Notes: generated by a model not told the origin, from the sequence alone. Positions 28,701 through 36,736 are shown, counted from the stretch's first letter. The stretch is DNA of 36,736 bases from Phycisphaerae bacterium (GCA_016782835.1 JADHXS010000007.1:1-36736), one strand, 5' to 3'. Translations and numbers: made by a program.

Positions 28701-29951
28701 ATGAAAATAGCCTTCTTACTACAATCGTTTCCCTGTCTATCCGAAACCTTTATTCTAAACCAGATCACCGGGCTGATCGACTTAGGCTGTGACGTCAGAA
28801 TCGTAGCGTTCAACAAATTAAAGGAATCTAAACAGCATCCTGACATTCAAAAGTACCGGCTTTTCGATAAAACAACCTATAACAAGGTCCCCGAAACAAA
28901 ATTAGCCAAACGCACCAAAGCAGCGGCTCAGACAATAGCCACCTTCATTCAGCATCCTATCTTAGTTTATCGGCTTCAAAAGACACTTCTGACAAAATCG
29001 CAGGCCTATAACTACCAAAAACTTTTCTTGGGACTGAGGTTCATTCAGGAAAATTTCGATTTCATACAGTGCCATTACGGCCCCGTCGGCAATCAGGCTC
29101 TCTTCCTGAAAGACATCGGTCTTAGAGTAAAAATTTCGACCGTGTTCCATGGCTATGATCTCTCTGTTTATATGAATGAACACGGCCCGAATGTCTATCG
29201 GGAACTGTTCACAAAAGGAGATGTTTTCCTGCCAATCAGTAACTTCTGGAAACAAAAACTTCTCTCTCTCAGATGTCCTGAAGAAAAGATCGTCGTTAAT
29301 CACATGGGTATAGATACCACATTTTTCAGGCCTGTCAACAGGAACAAAACCCACGAGGGGCTTAACATCCTCACCGTAGCCCGGCTCACCGAAAAAAAGG
29401 GCCATCGTTACGCCTTGGAAGCAATTCAAAAAGTTGTCAAATCAATTCCTCATGTGGAATATCATATCGCAGGTGATGGCCCACTCTTAGAAGAACTTAA
29501 AGAGATAACGTGCCGGTTGGGCATTGAAAACTATATCATATTTCACGGAAAAGTTAATAGCAGCGAAATCATGGAACTATACAACAATGCGGATATTTTC
29601 CTGCTGCCTTCGGTGACATCATCGAACGGGGACATGGAGGGCATCCCGGTTTCATTGATGGAAGCAATGGCTTGTGGTTTGCCGGTTATTACCTCCGCAC
29701 ACAGCGGAATCCCGGAATTGGTTATCGACGGAAAGACAGGCTGTATTGCCCCGGAAAAAGACAGCGAAGCTATAAATAAATGGATCGTTCATCTGGCAAA
29801 AAGTCCTGAACTCAGGAACCAACTTTCCAATCAAGGGAGAGAATATGTAAACACGTTTTTTAATAATAAAATACTTTGCAAACAAATTCTCAAAATAATT
29901 AAGCTGCTACTAAAAGATGGTGGGTCTCGAATGAAAGGTTATGAACGGTAA
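28701..29951 (+). CDS. Glycosyltransferase family 4 protein
   Basis: FPCLSETFILNQI, LTVARLTEKKGHRYALEAI, IAGDGPLLEELKEI, EGIPVSLMEAMACGLPVITSAHSGIPELV. Confidence 0.9.
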   Translation: MKIAFLLQSFPCLSETFILNQITGLIDLGCDVRIVAFNKLKESKQHPDIQKYRLFDKTTYNKVPETKLAKRTKAAAQTIATFIQHPILVYRLQKTLLTKSQAYNYQKLFLGLRFIQENFDFIQCHYGPVGNQALFLKDIGLRVKISTVFHGYDLSVYMNEHGPNVYRELFTKGDVFLPISNFWKQKLLSLRCPEEKIVVNHMGIDTTFFRPVNRNKTHEGLNILTVARLTEKKGHRYALEAIQKVVKSIPHVEYHIAGDGPLLEELKEITCRLGIENYIIFHGKVNSSEIMELYNNADIFLLPSVTSSNGDMEGIPVSLMEAMACGLPVITSAHSGIPELVIDGKTGCIAPEKDSEAINKWIVHLAKSPELRNQLSNQGREYVNTFFNNKILCKQILKIIKLLLKDGGSRMKGYER

Positions 29952-30092
29952 TAAAATGATATATCCATCTAATATTATTCTGTCCCGGGCATCGTGTAGA
30001 CAAAAAGATCAATTTCAATATTCTTGAATTAGGCACCATGGGAGGATGTCGTAACATCATAGTTGATTGGTTCGCAAAAACTTAAGCGTAAA

Positions 30093-30827
30093 TCATGTTT
30101 TATTTTTCCAGGGAAATCCGTTCTTGTTAGAAACCGTAACATTCAAAAAAGAGGCAAGATTTTGATAGGCATTGAGTTGTGAGACATTAAGCACCAGCAG
30201 TTTGTCCGGCTTGTCAGTGAAATATTCAATCACGCTTTTATTATGTTGCCGATATAGTTTTGTATAATACTCATAATTGTACAAAGAAACTGTAGGATAA
30301 TTATAGACCATCTTCATCACATCCATACCAAAGCCCCTATATCGGTACAGGGCATTCTCTAAATCTTCTCTGTCGGGAGGGCGGCTTTTGTCCGAAGAAA
30401 ACAATTTCGTATGGAACTTTATCAACGACTGAAACCATTGGTCTTCTGAATCCCTGACCGTCAGTATAAATTTAGCATCTGGAAATGCTTTATCCAAACA
30501 GCGGTATGTTTCCGGCAGAGAAAAGGGGATATCCTGAAACGCCTGTTTGGTGTAACAATATCGAACCAACCGGTTACAATCTTGCTTGTACCAGTCAGAC
30601 AATAACATCTCTGCAACACCCTGATTTCCTAAATGATACCCAAAATCCTCAAGGGTCTGCTCAAGAGAAGTCGTGCCGGTCTTGTTAAAACCTATACAAA
30701 AAACTTTACCTGAAAATTTATTTTCTGAATTAATCCTATGGTGTCTGCGTGTGCCATGCAATCTTTCTATAAATTTATAGAAAACAGGGGGACACAACTC
30801 TTTAAAAATACTTTTCAGAAAAGACAT
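30093..30827 (-). CDS. Sulfotransferase family protein
   Basis: PAPS 5'-phosphosulfate loop-like FCIGFNKTGTTSLEQTLEDFGYH and 3'-phosphate motif-like KFILTVRDSEDQWFQSLI. Confidence 0.82.
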   Translation of the reverse strand: MSFLKSIFKELCPPVFYKFIERLHGTRRHHRINSENKFSGKVFCIGFNKTGTTSLEQTLEDFGYHLGNQGVAEMLLSDWYKQDCNRLVRYCYTKQAFQDIPFSLPETYRCLDKAFPDAKFILTVRDSEDQWFQSLIKFHTKLFSSDKSRPPDREDLENALYRYRGFGMDVMKMVYNYPTVSLYNYEYYTKLYRQHNKSVIEYFTDKPDKLLVLNVSQLNAYQNLASFLNVTVSNKNGFPWKNKT

Positions 30828-30938
30828 CCGAGACTTCCAATATAGCCAACTAAGGCTTCATTATCTAATACTCAAATTAGCAAAAAGTATTATTTTGTCA
30901 ACAAATATCCACTTTAGGTGACCATTTATTCTATAATA

Positions 30939-30979
30939 AAAAGGGCTTTGAAAACAACAATCGTTCCCAAAGCCCTTTT
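30939..30979 (-). terminator. Rho-independent terminator of the pseudopilin-like gene (possibly bidirectional)
   Basis: AAAAGGGCTTTG ... CAAAGCCCTTTT inverted repeat just past the 3' end of the minus-strand CDS. Confidence 0.8.
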
Positions 30980-31008
30980 CTGTTTTTCAACACAATGACA
31001 TTTATTAA

Positions 31009-31980
31009 CTATGGAGCAAGCGGCCCATCGTTAACTAATACCGAATCATCTTGTCCAGCAGGTGTAACATCGGCTAGTTTATTAGTGATAAATGCCCCCC
31101 TTCTACGATCCGCCTCCGTTGCTCCGCCACCTGTCCAATGAGTATAAATTCCATCATTCTTAACAGCCACGTCGCTTCTTGATTCATTAGCAGTATGTCC
31201 ATCAGCAAAAAGCACATTTTGGCTGTCTCGATCATGCGGCAGGGCATTTGCAATTTGTAACCCCTTCTTTACTATATCATCAAAATCCGTCGTAGTAAAC
31301 CAGGGGCCGCCAATCCCCGCAACACGTTCCAGATAGTTGTTATCAGTAACACCGCCGCGCGTTAACTTTTCCTCGAAATAGGGGTTTTGATCCGCCATCA
31401 CCGCAAACGCCGCAGAATGAGTACCATCGGCTGCATACCGCCCTTTGCTTCCGGTACTTGCTGCACCAGTTTGACCGGCAGCGTAAGGCTGATGGTAAGA
31501 ATAGCTCACACACTTTTCAGGCCCCTTGGGATTAGCTGTCCAGCCAACATGTCCAAAGTCCCAAAGATCTACAATATCAAGCGTGGGAACTTGGGTATTT
31601 TTCCCGTCAAACTCTTCCTGGTCACTGGCAGGGCATACAAAAGATTTAGGGCTGACATCAGCTTCACGAACAAGCAGATACAGACTCGCACCTACTGTAA
31701 TACCCGACGGGGTCAGCCAATTTTTTGCGGGATCCGACCAGCCGGCGGTACCATCGCTCCACGTGTGCGCCCCGCCTCCGCCCTGTACTACGTACTCATC
31801 ATCATAGTCGTTGGCATAAACCGTTTGTGCGGTGCCCAGACCTTTCAGGTTAGTGCCGCAAACAACACGCATGGCGATCTTCTTGACCTTACTCAGGGCC
31901 GGCATCAGAATCGCCATCAACATCGCGATGATCGCAATGACGACCAACAGCTCAATCAACGTAAAACCTTTCTTTCTCAT
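31009..31980 (-). CDS. Type II secretion/pseudopilin-like protein with prepilin N-terminal methylation motif
   Basis: MRKKGFTLIELLVVIAIIAMLMAILMPAL, and C-terminal LPHDRDSQNVLFADGH related to the H-X9-DG domain. ORF extends to 32181; start at 31980 strongly preferred. Confidence 0.9.
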   Translation of the reverse strand: MRKKGFTLIELLVVIAIIAMLMAILMPALSKVKKIAMRVVCGTNLKGLGTAQTVYANDYDDEYVVQGGGGAHTWSDGTAGWSDPAKNWLTPSGITVGASLYLLVREADVSPKSFVCPASDQEEFDGKNTQVPTLDIVDLWDFGHVGWTANPKGPEKCVSYSYHQPYAAGQTGAASTGSKGRYAADGTHSAAFAVMADQNPYFEEKLTRGGVTDNNYLERVAGIGGPWFTTTDFDDIVKKGLQIANALPHDRDSQNVLFADGHTANESRSDVAVKNDGIYTHWTGGGATEADRRRGAFITNKLADVTPAGQDDSVLVNDGPLAP

Positions 31981-32111
31981 TTTTACATCTCCTTTCAGGT
32001 AAGATTTACTCACAATCACCTTCGGCAAGACCGAAATCATAATAAGTGCCGTTTTTGCCCCCACGCAGGGCATTTTCAAGACGTTGTAAATCCTACCAAT
32101 TAACAATAGTT

Positions 32112-32124
32112 TCGCCGAAGGCGA
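32112..32124. repeat. Short hairpin TCGCCGAAGGCGA
   Basis: Same hairpin as at 8388..8400, each preceded by AATAGT(C/T). Confidence 0.5.
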
Positions 32125-32448
32125 ATTTTCCGATTTTAATCTTTCCTTAATACACTGTTCAATCAGAACAGAACAACTCACACAAACACTCAGGAATTTT
32201 AGGCATGTTCACGGGATATGAAAAACTTTACTATAATGGCATTTGGAATATAAATATTACTTACAACCCGTAAATCCTGCCGAAACTCTTTTTTTCTATC
32301 TTCTCTTATATCGTCCAATCTACCAATGTCCAATAATAATGTCAAGGAAATTCTATCCCCAAAAAGGATTCTTGCAATAATTCGCTTTTTTTAGTATAGA
32401 ATGAGACTTCATATAAAAAAATAAAAGAATTTTATAAAAGGATATGAA

Positions 32449-33879
32449 ATGAACCAAATGCAGGAATTTGACAATGTTAAGGCACATCTTGAAGATATTG
32501 GCCAGTCACATATACTTCAATTTCAAGACAAAATAAATCCGGAACAGGGTTTGTCTTTACTCAATCAGGTCAAAAATCTGGATTTTTCAAGAATTCCGAC
32601 GTGGGTGGAAAAATACGTCCTCAATGATGGCTCTCTCAAGGTCCCGGAGCATTTCGACCCGGCCCCGTCCTGGCCGCCCGTTCCCAAAACAGCCGAACAG
32701 GCCGAAAAATACGCCAAAGCCGTTCAAATAGGCGAAAACCTGATTCGACAGGGCAAAGTCGCCGGTTTTGTCGTCGCCGGCGGACAGGGAACCCGCCTGG
32801 GATTTGACGGCCCCAAAGGCAATTACCCCATCAGCCCCATCAAAAAGAAAACACTTTTCCGGATTTTCGCCGAAAACCTGCTGGCCGCATCCAAAAAATA
32901 CGGCACAACCATCCCCTTCTACATCATGACCAGCCCGTTAAATCACAATGCGACTGTGGAAATCTTCGAATCCGCCGACTACTACGGCCTCGGCAAAGAA
33001 AATGTCGTCATTTTCCAACAGGGGACACTGCCCAACTTCGGCTTCAATGGCAAAATTCTGCTCGCCGACAAACATAAAATCGCCACCAGCCCCGACGGCC
33101 ACGGCGGCAGTCTCAAGGCCCTCTACCAAAGCGGCGCCGTCGCAGACATGAAAAAACGCGGCGTCCGATACCTCAGCTATTGGCAGGTGGACAACCCGTT
33201 AATCCATCCGATTGACCCCCTGTTCGTCGGCCTGCATGTCGCCGACAACGCCGAAATGAGCTCCAAGGCCCTGCTCAAAACCGGACCGCTGGAAAAAGTC
33301 GGCAACTTCTGCCTTGTGGACGGCAAAGTAACCGTCATCGAATACAGTGACCTCCCCGATGAAGCGGCCCATCGCAAAACCGAAGACGGCTCGCTGGCCT
33401 TCGAATTGGGCTCCATCGGAATCCACATCATCAGCGTTTCATTTATCGAAAAACTCAACGCCGACGGCGACTTCGCCCTTCCGTTTCATCGCGCCGTCAA
33501 AAAGATTCCCCACATCGACAAAAACGGTAACGCAATCGAACCCGACGAACCCAATGGTATCAAACTGGAAACCTTTGTCTTCGACGCTATCCCGATGGCC
33601 GCTCATTCGATTATTCTACAGACCCGAAGAGAAGAGGAATTTGCCCCCGTCAAAAACGCTGCCGGTGTTGACAGCGCCGAAGTTACGCATCAAATGATGA
33701 TTGACCGCGCCGCCGACTGGTTGGAAAAGGCCGGGATAACGGTCCCCCGCAAACCCGACGACACGCCGGACTGCACACTGGAAATCGCCCCCAGCTTCGC
33801 CCTGACGGCAGATGACGTCAAACCCAAAACCGACGAAATCCCGGAACTAACCCCCGGCTGCATAATCTACCTCGAATAA
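32449..33879 (+). CDS. UDPGP-family nucleotidyltransferase (eukaryotic-type UDP-N-acetylhexosamine / UTP-glucose-1-P uridylyltransferase-like)
   Basis: VVAGGQGTRLGFDGPKGNYPISPIKKKTLFRIFAENLL, DGHGGSLKALYQSGAVADMKKRGVRYLSYWQVDNPL. Confidence 0.88.
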   Translation: MNQMQEFDNVKAHLEDIGQSHILQFQDKINPEQGLSLLNQVKNLDFSRIPTWVEKYVLNDGSLKVPEHFDPAPSWPPVPKTAEQAEKYAKAVQIGENLIRQGKVAGFVVAGGQGTRLGFDGPKGNYPISPIKKKTLFRIFAENLLAASKKYGTTIPFYIMTSPLNHNATVEIFESADYYGLGKENVVIFQQGTLPNFGFNGKILLADKHKIATSPDGHGGSLKALYQSGAVADMKKRGVRYLSYWQVDNPLIHPIDPLFVGLHVADNAEMSSKALLKTGPLEKVGNFCLVDGKVTVIEYSDLPDEAAHRKTEDGSLAFELGSIGIHIISVSFIEKLNADGDFALPFHRAVKKIPHIDKNGNAIEPDEPNGIKLETFVFDAIPMAAHSIILQTRREEEFAPVKNAAGVDSAEVTHQMMIDRAADWLEKAGITVPRKPDDTPDCTLEIAPSFALTADDVKPKTDEIPELTPGCIIYLE

Positions 33880-33921
33880 TGACACTCAATTTAGACTGAC
33901 GTTCCCGGCTCTGATTTTTGT

Positions 33922-33945
33922 GCCGGCAGGATGCCGGCGGTACAG
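33922..33945 (+). repeat. Palindromic repeat with AGGATG core
   Basis: GTGCCGGCaggatGCCGGCGGTAC; shares the AGGATG/CATCCT core with the priA insert. Confidence 0.5.
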
Positions 33946-34141
33946 ATTGGGTTCGATTGGGTTCGTTTTAATTACAGATTTCAGACTTCAGATTTCAGTA
34001 AACAATTGTGGAGAAATCGCTTACGGCGGTTTTGCAAATTAGAAAATTGGGTTCGTTTGTCATAAAAAGGTGTGTTGAAAATGCTAACTTTCCTGTGAAT
34101 TGACACTTTGGGCGCATTTTGCGGACGATATTCGCATGGCT

Positions 34142-34170
34142 TCCGCCCTCGCTGAAGCTACGGCGGACAG
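34142..34170. repeat. Dispersed repeat TCCGYCYTCGC..AARCTACRGCKGACAG, copy 1
   Basis: TCCGCCCTCGCTGAAGCTACGGCGGACAG; second diverged copy at 34231. Confidence 0.55.
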
Positions 34171-34230
34171 GTGCGCCATGGCGTTTCTATTACTCCTTCT
34201 GATTGTCAAAGATCCTATTTTTTCAATTTA

Positions 34231-34259
34231 TCCGTCTTCGCCAAAACTACAGCTGACAG
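34231..34259. repeat. Dispersed repeat TCCGYCYTCGC..AARCTACRGCKGACAG, copy 2
   Basis: TCCGTCTTCGCCAAAACTACAGCTGACAG. Confidence 0.5.
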
Positions 34260-34526
34260 TCCCTCCGTATTACGGGTGAACATGCGTGTAAGGTGCGAAA
34301 AATCGCATTGTAGATATGGTTTTCCAGTACTAAGGCAATAGGCAGTAGGCAGTTATAAAAATTTGAAATTTTTGGGAATAGCAAGATAGTACATGCAGAA
34401 TTTGTGCTATGTGGCTTTTGAAAATCCAAATAGTCCTATTCTGCAGTTTTGAATTTTTAGTTCTTAGTTTTGAGTTGTGAAAGTCCACCGGGTGGTTGGG
34501 TTGATTAAACAGGTTCAGGGAAATTC

Positions 34527-34627
34527 AACCCCGATGGGGTTCGGGGGGGGTGTGCGATCCTATTCCACGGGTTCCGGCCTTCGGCCTGCACCCGCGGCTA
34601 TTCTTATTAAAATCCCTACGGGATTTT
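34527..34627 (+). repeat. Three-hairpin repeat, copy 4 (CTA-stem family)
   Basis: AACCCCgatGGGGTT - spacer - CCACGGGT..GGCCttcGGCC..ACCCGCGG - CTATTCTTATT - AAAATCCCtacGGGATTTT. Confidence 0.8.
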
Positions 34628-34745
34628 ATGATTTACGATTTTGAATGCAACGGATATAATATTGTGACATCTTAGAAGAAGGAATGAGGGAGATTTCCAT
34701 TTCAGACAGCATTTGAGGCTTTGGAAAAAGGAGATAGCATAAAAA

Positions 34746-35378
34746 ATGAGCAAAATTGAAAATAATATTCAAAAAGTACATGTTGTCAATTTTCCCGAAA
34801 AGGATAAATGGGACAAGTTGCAAATAATTGTGACAATTATATCTCTACTACTTGCAACTGTATCCACATGGTTATACATACACGAAATTAAAAAGTGTCC
34901 AGATTTATATGTCTCAGTTTTTTCACCTACGCCTACATTAGGCAAAGTAATTTTTGAATTTGGTGATAATGCTCTATCCAATCCATTAGAATTTGATGTT
35001 TCTTTACAAAACAAAGGTGATAAAAAGTCTGAATCACTTACAAAGTTCACTTTGATGTTTGACAGAAAAGTAGAAGTTTCATTAAAATCGCAGGGGCTTT
35101 GGGAAGAAGATAAAGAGTCACAGGATTTCAAAACATTTCATTATCTAAAAGAAGATTTAGGTATTAATTCAGATACCAGCAGACGTATCGGCAAATTTGA
35201 TTTATGCATCCCCAAGCAAGCAAAACCATTATTGTTTGCTATGTTTATAATCGAGGGTGATTTCAAAAGAAAAATGGGATTGATCTATTATGATTACTTG
35301 AATGAAAAATATAATGTTGTTCAATACACCGATCCTCATCGAGCAACTGAAGTATGGAACAAACATTTAAATCAATAA
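34746..35378 (+). CDS. AT-rich hypothetical protein with one N-terminal TM segment
   Basis: RBS-like AAAGGAG upstream; LQIIVTIISLLLATVSTWLYI followed by a soluble domain. No family recognised. Confidence 0.7.
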   Translation: MSKIENNIQKVHVVNFPEKDKWDKLQIIVTIISLLLATVSTWLYIHEIKKCPDLYVSVFSPTPTLGKVIFEFGDNALSNPLEFDVSLQNKGDKKSESLTKFTLMFDRKVEVSLKSQGLWEEDKESQDFKTFHYLKEDLGINSDTSRRIGKFDLCIPKQAKPLLFAMFIIEGDFKRKMGLIYYDYLNEKYNVVQYTDPHRATEVWNKHLNQ

Positions 35379-35429
35379 AAATTGTTCTAAGAGGAATCTT
35401 CTTTAAAAGAATTACTTGGCTCAAATTGG

Positions 35430-35541
35430 ATATCAAAAGCCTATATGGCTTTTGATATGAATAGCCACGGGTGGAGGCCCGAAGGGGCGGAACCCGTGGG
35501 AAAAGGGGCAACAGCAGTATTTGACCCTGTAAGGGGTCAAA
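35430..35541 (-). repeat. Three-hairpin repeat, copy 5 (CTA-stem family)
   Basis: On + strand: ATATCAAAAGCCtataTGGCTTTTGATAT - GAATAG - CCACGGGT...ACCCGTGG - spacer - TTTGACCctgtaagGGGTCAAA. Confidence 0.8.
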
Positions 35542-35554
35542 TAAAGGAGGCGTT

Positions 35555-36001
35555 ATGGCAACCTATACACAGGTTCTTTACCACCTTGTTTACGGGACGA
35601 AAAACCATCGAGGCACGCTGGACCTTGAGCAACATGATGAAGTGTGCCGCTATATTGTCGGAATTCTGAGAAACAAGAACTGTTTCGTTTATAAAGTCGG
35701 GGGATACATTGACCATTTGCATATATTAACGTCTTTACATTCTTCGCTGGCTCTGGCAAACGTCATCAAAGATATTAAACTGGCAACGTCTGACTGGATT
35801 AAAAAGGAAAAGAAACTTTCCATTTTTGACGGCTGGCAGGATGGTTACGGGGCGTTTACCTGCTCATGGAAGGATAAAGAACGAGTTATCAACTATATTG
35901 CCAATCAGCATGAGCATCACCGGCATAAAACGTTTCGTGAAGAATATATTGAAATGTTGAAAAGGAGCGGTGTTGAATTTGATGAGAAATATCTGTGTTG
36001 A
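35555..36001 (+). CDS. IS200/IS605-type Y1 (HUH) transposase, RAYT-like
   Basis: Y1_Tnp features: YHLVYGTKNH, HUH motif DHLHIL, GAFTCSWKDKERVINYIANQHEHHRHKTFREEY with probable catalytic Tyr. No tnpB nearby. Confidence 0.9.
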   Translation: MATYTQVLYHLVYGTKNHRGTLDLEQHDEVCRYIVGILRNKNCFVYKVGGYIDHLHILTSLHSSLALANVIKDIKLATSDWIKKEKKLSIFDGWQDGYGAFTCSWKDKERVINYIANQHEHHRHKTFREEYIEMLKRSGVEFDEKYLC

Positions 36002-36007
36002 TTATTC

Positions 36008-36100
36008 AACCCCTTTGGGGTTGGGGGTGTTTGTTGGATGTTTTCCCCGGGTTGCGCTGGCGCTTACCCGGGGCTATTGGTATTTAACCCCGTTGGGGTT
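36008..36100 (+). repeat. Three-hairpin repeat, copy 6 (CTA-stem family)
   Basis: AACCCCtttGGGGTT - spacer - CCCCGGGT...ACCCGGGG - CTATTGGTATTT - AACCCCgttGGGGTT. Confidence 0.9.
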
Positions 36101-36180
36101 GATGGGGATGTTGTGGGATGTTTTCCCCGGGTTGCGCTGGCGCTTACCCGGGGCTATTGTTATTTAAGCCCTTCGGGCTT
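36086..36180 (+). repeat. Three-hairpin repeat, copy 7, sharing a hairpin with copy 6
   Basis: A ~50-nt core (GGATGTTTTCCCCGGGTTGCGCTGGCGCTTACCCGGGGCTATTGNTATTTAA) recurs 80 nt after copy 6 with one mismatch; ends AAGCCCttcGGGCTT. Confidence 0.9.
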
Positions 36181-36330
36181 TAGGGGGTCTTTTACATATT
36201 CACCGGAACAACAAAAAGTGGTGATTTTATTCTTTTTTGTTTGGCGTTGACGGGGGGGAGGAAATTGGATATTTTAAATTGTAGATCGTATATTGGTGAA
36301 TGACCATTTTGAAAGGCAAGCAAGGCAGAT

Positions 36331-36736
36331 ATGAAAGTATTAGTGATTAACGCGGGGAGTTCCTCGATTAAATATCAGTTGTTTGATATGCCGGGGCGGG
36401 TGATTCTGGCCAAGGGCATGGTTGAGCGCATCGGTTCGCCGGATGCCCAACTGGTACACACCGCCGGCGGCAATAAACACGTCGCCCAGGTCGAAGCGGG
36501 TGACCACGACGCGGGCATGGACGTCATCCTGACAACACTGACGGATGCAAAAATCGGTGTGGTCAAAGACATCAGCGAAATCGGAGCCGTCGGCCATCGC
36601 GTCGTTCACGGCGGCGAGGAATTTACCGGTTCGGTCGCCATCAACGACCATGTCTTAAAATCCATCGAACGGTTTGCCGACCTTGCCCCCCTGCATAATC
36701 CGCCAAACTTAACCGGCATCCGTGCGGCAATGCATT
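36331..36736 (+). CDS. ackA: Acetate kinase, N-terminal fragment (runs off the window)
   Basis: Translated by eye: MKVLVINAGSSSIKYQLFDMPGRVILAKGMVERIGSPDA...IGAVGHRVVHGGEEFTGSVAINDHVLKSIERFADLAPLHNPPNLTGIRAAMH. Absent from the ORF track because no stop is reached. Confidence 0.93.
   Translation, partial: MKVLVINAGSSSIKYQLFDMPGRVILAKGMVERIGSPDAQLVHTAGGNKHVAQVEAGDHDAGMDVILTTLTDAKIGVVKDISEIGAVGHRVVHGGEEFTGSVAINDHVLKSIERFADLAPLHNPPNLTGIRAAMH

Noticed and set aside
31387-32103. 238-aa plus-strand ORF opposite the pseudopilin gene
   Set aside because: Antisense to a gene with an unambiguous prepilin motif.
33981-34004. CAGATTTCAGACTTCAGATTTCAG direct repeats
   Set aside because: Short low-complexity repeat in an intergenic gap; no evidence of function.
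36008-36180. Possible short CRISPR array
   Set aside because: Only two units, the inter-core sequence is itself repeat (hairpin) rather than unique spacer, and no cas genes are present.
35970-36250. Small ORFs (65 and 70 aa) downstream of the transposase
   Set aside because: They merely translate the tandem three-hairpin repeats (FPRVALALTRGYW...).

Overview
This 36.7 kb window looks like chromosomal DNA from a PVC/planctomycete-like bacterium; the lineage is inferred from gene content and repeat style and was not tested. From left to right it contains: a fused OtsA-OtsB trehalose synthesis gene followed by a GH15 glucoamylase/trehalase-like gene; a minus-strand murE-murF-mraY-larA-like run; a secreted transglutaminase-like protein and a small Cys-rich protein; recJ, an exported ankyrin-repeat protein and a MauE/DoxX-thioredoxin-like fusion (minus strand); an AT-rich orphan membrane protein; priA; tRNA-Pro(CGG); a surface-glycan locus (flippase, DegT aminotransferase, GNAT, WbqC, glycosyltransferases, UXS-like epimerase, sulfotransferase); a type II pseudopilin-like gene; a UDPGP-family nucleotidyltransferase; a second AT-rich orphan membrane protein; an IS200/Y1 (RAYT-like) transposase; and the truncated 5' end of ackA, which the ORF track missed. 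The most notable signal is a family of three-hairpin repeats (at least 7 copies or partial copies) with divergent stems. The central 8-bp stem always directly abuts the conserved motif CTA(T/C/A) (reverse complement NTAG). These repeats flank the Y1 transposase in inverted orientation and bracket both orphan AT-rich genes. A second notable signal is a double-palindrome repeat inserted in frame inside priA, encoding RGTGILPVEHGQDGHAT.
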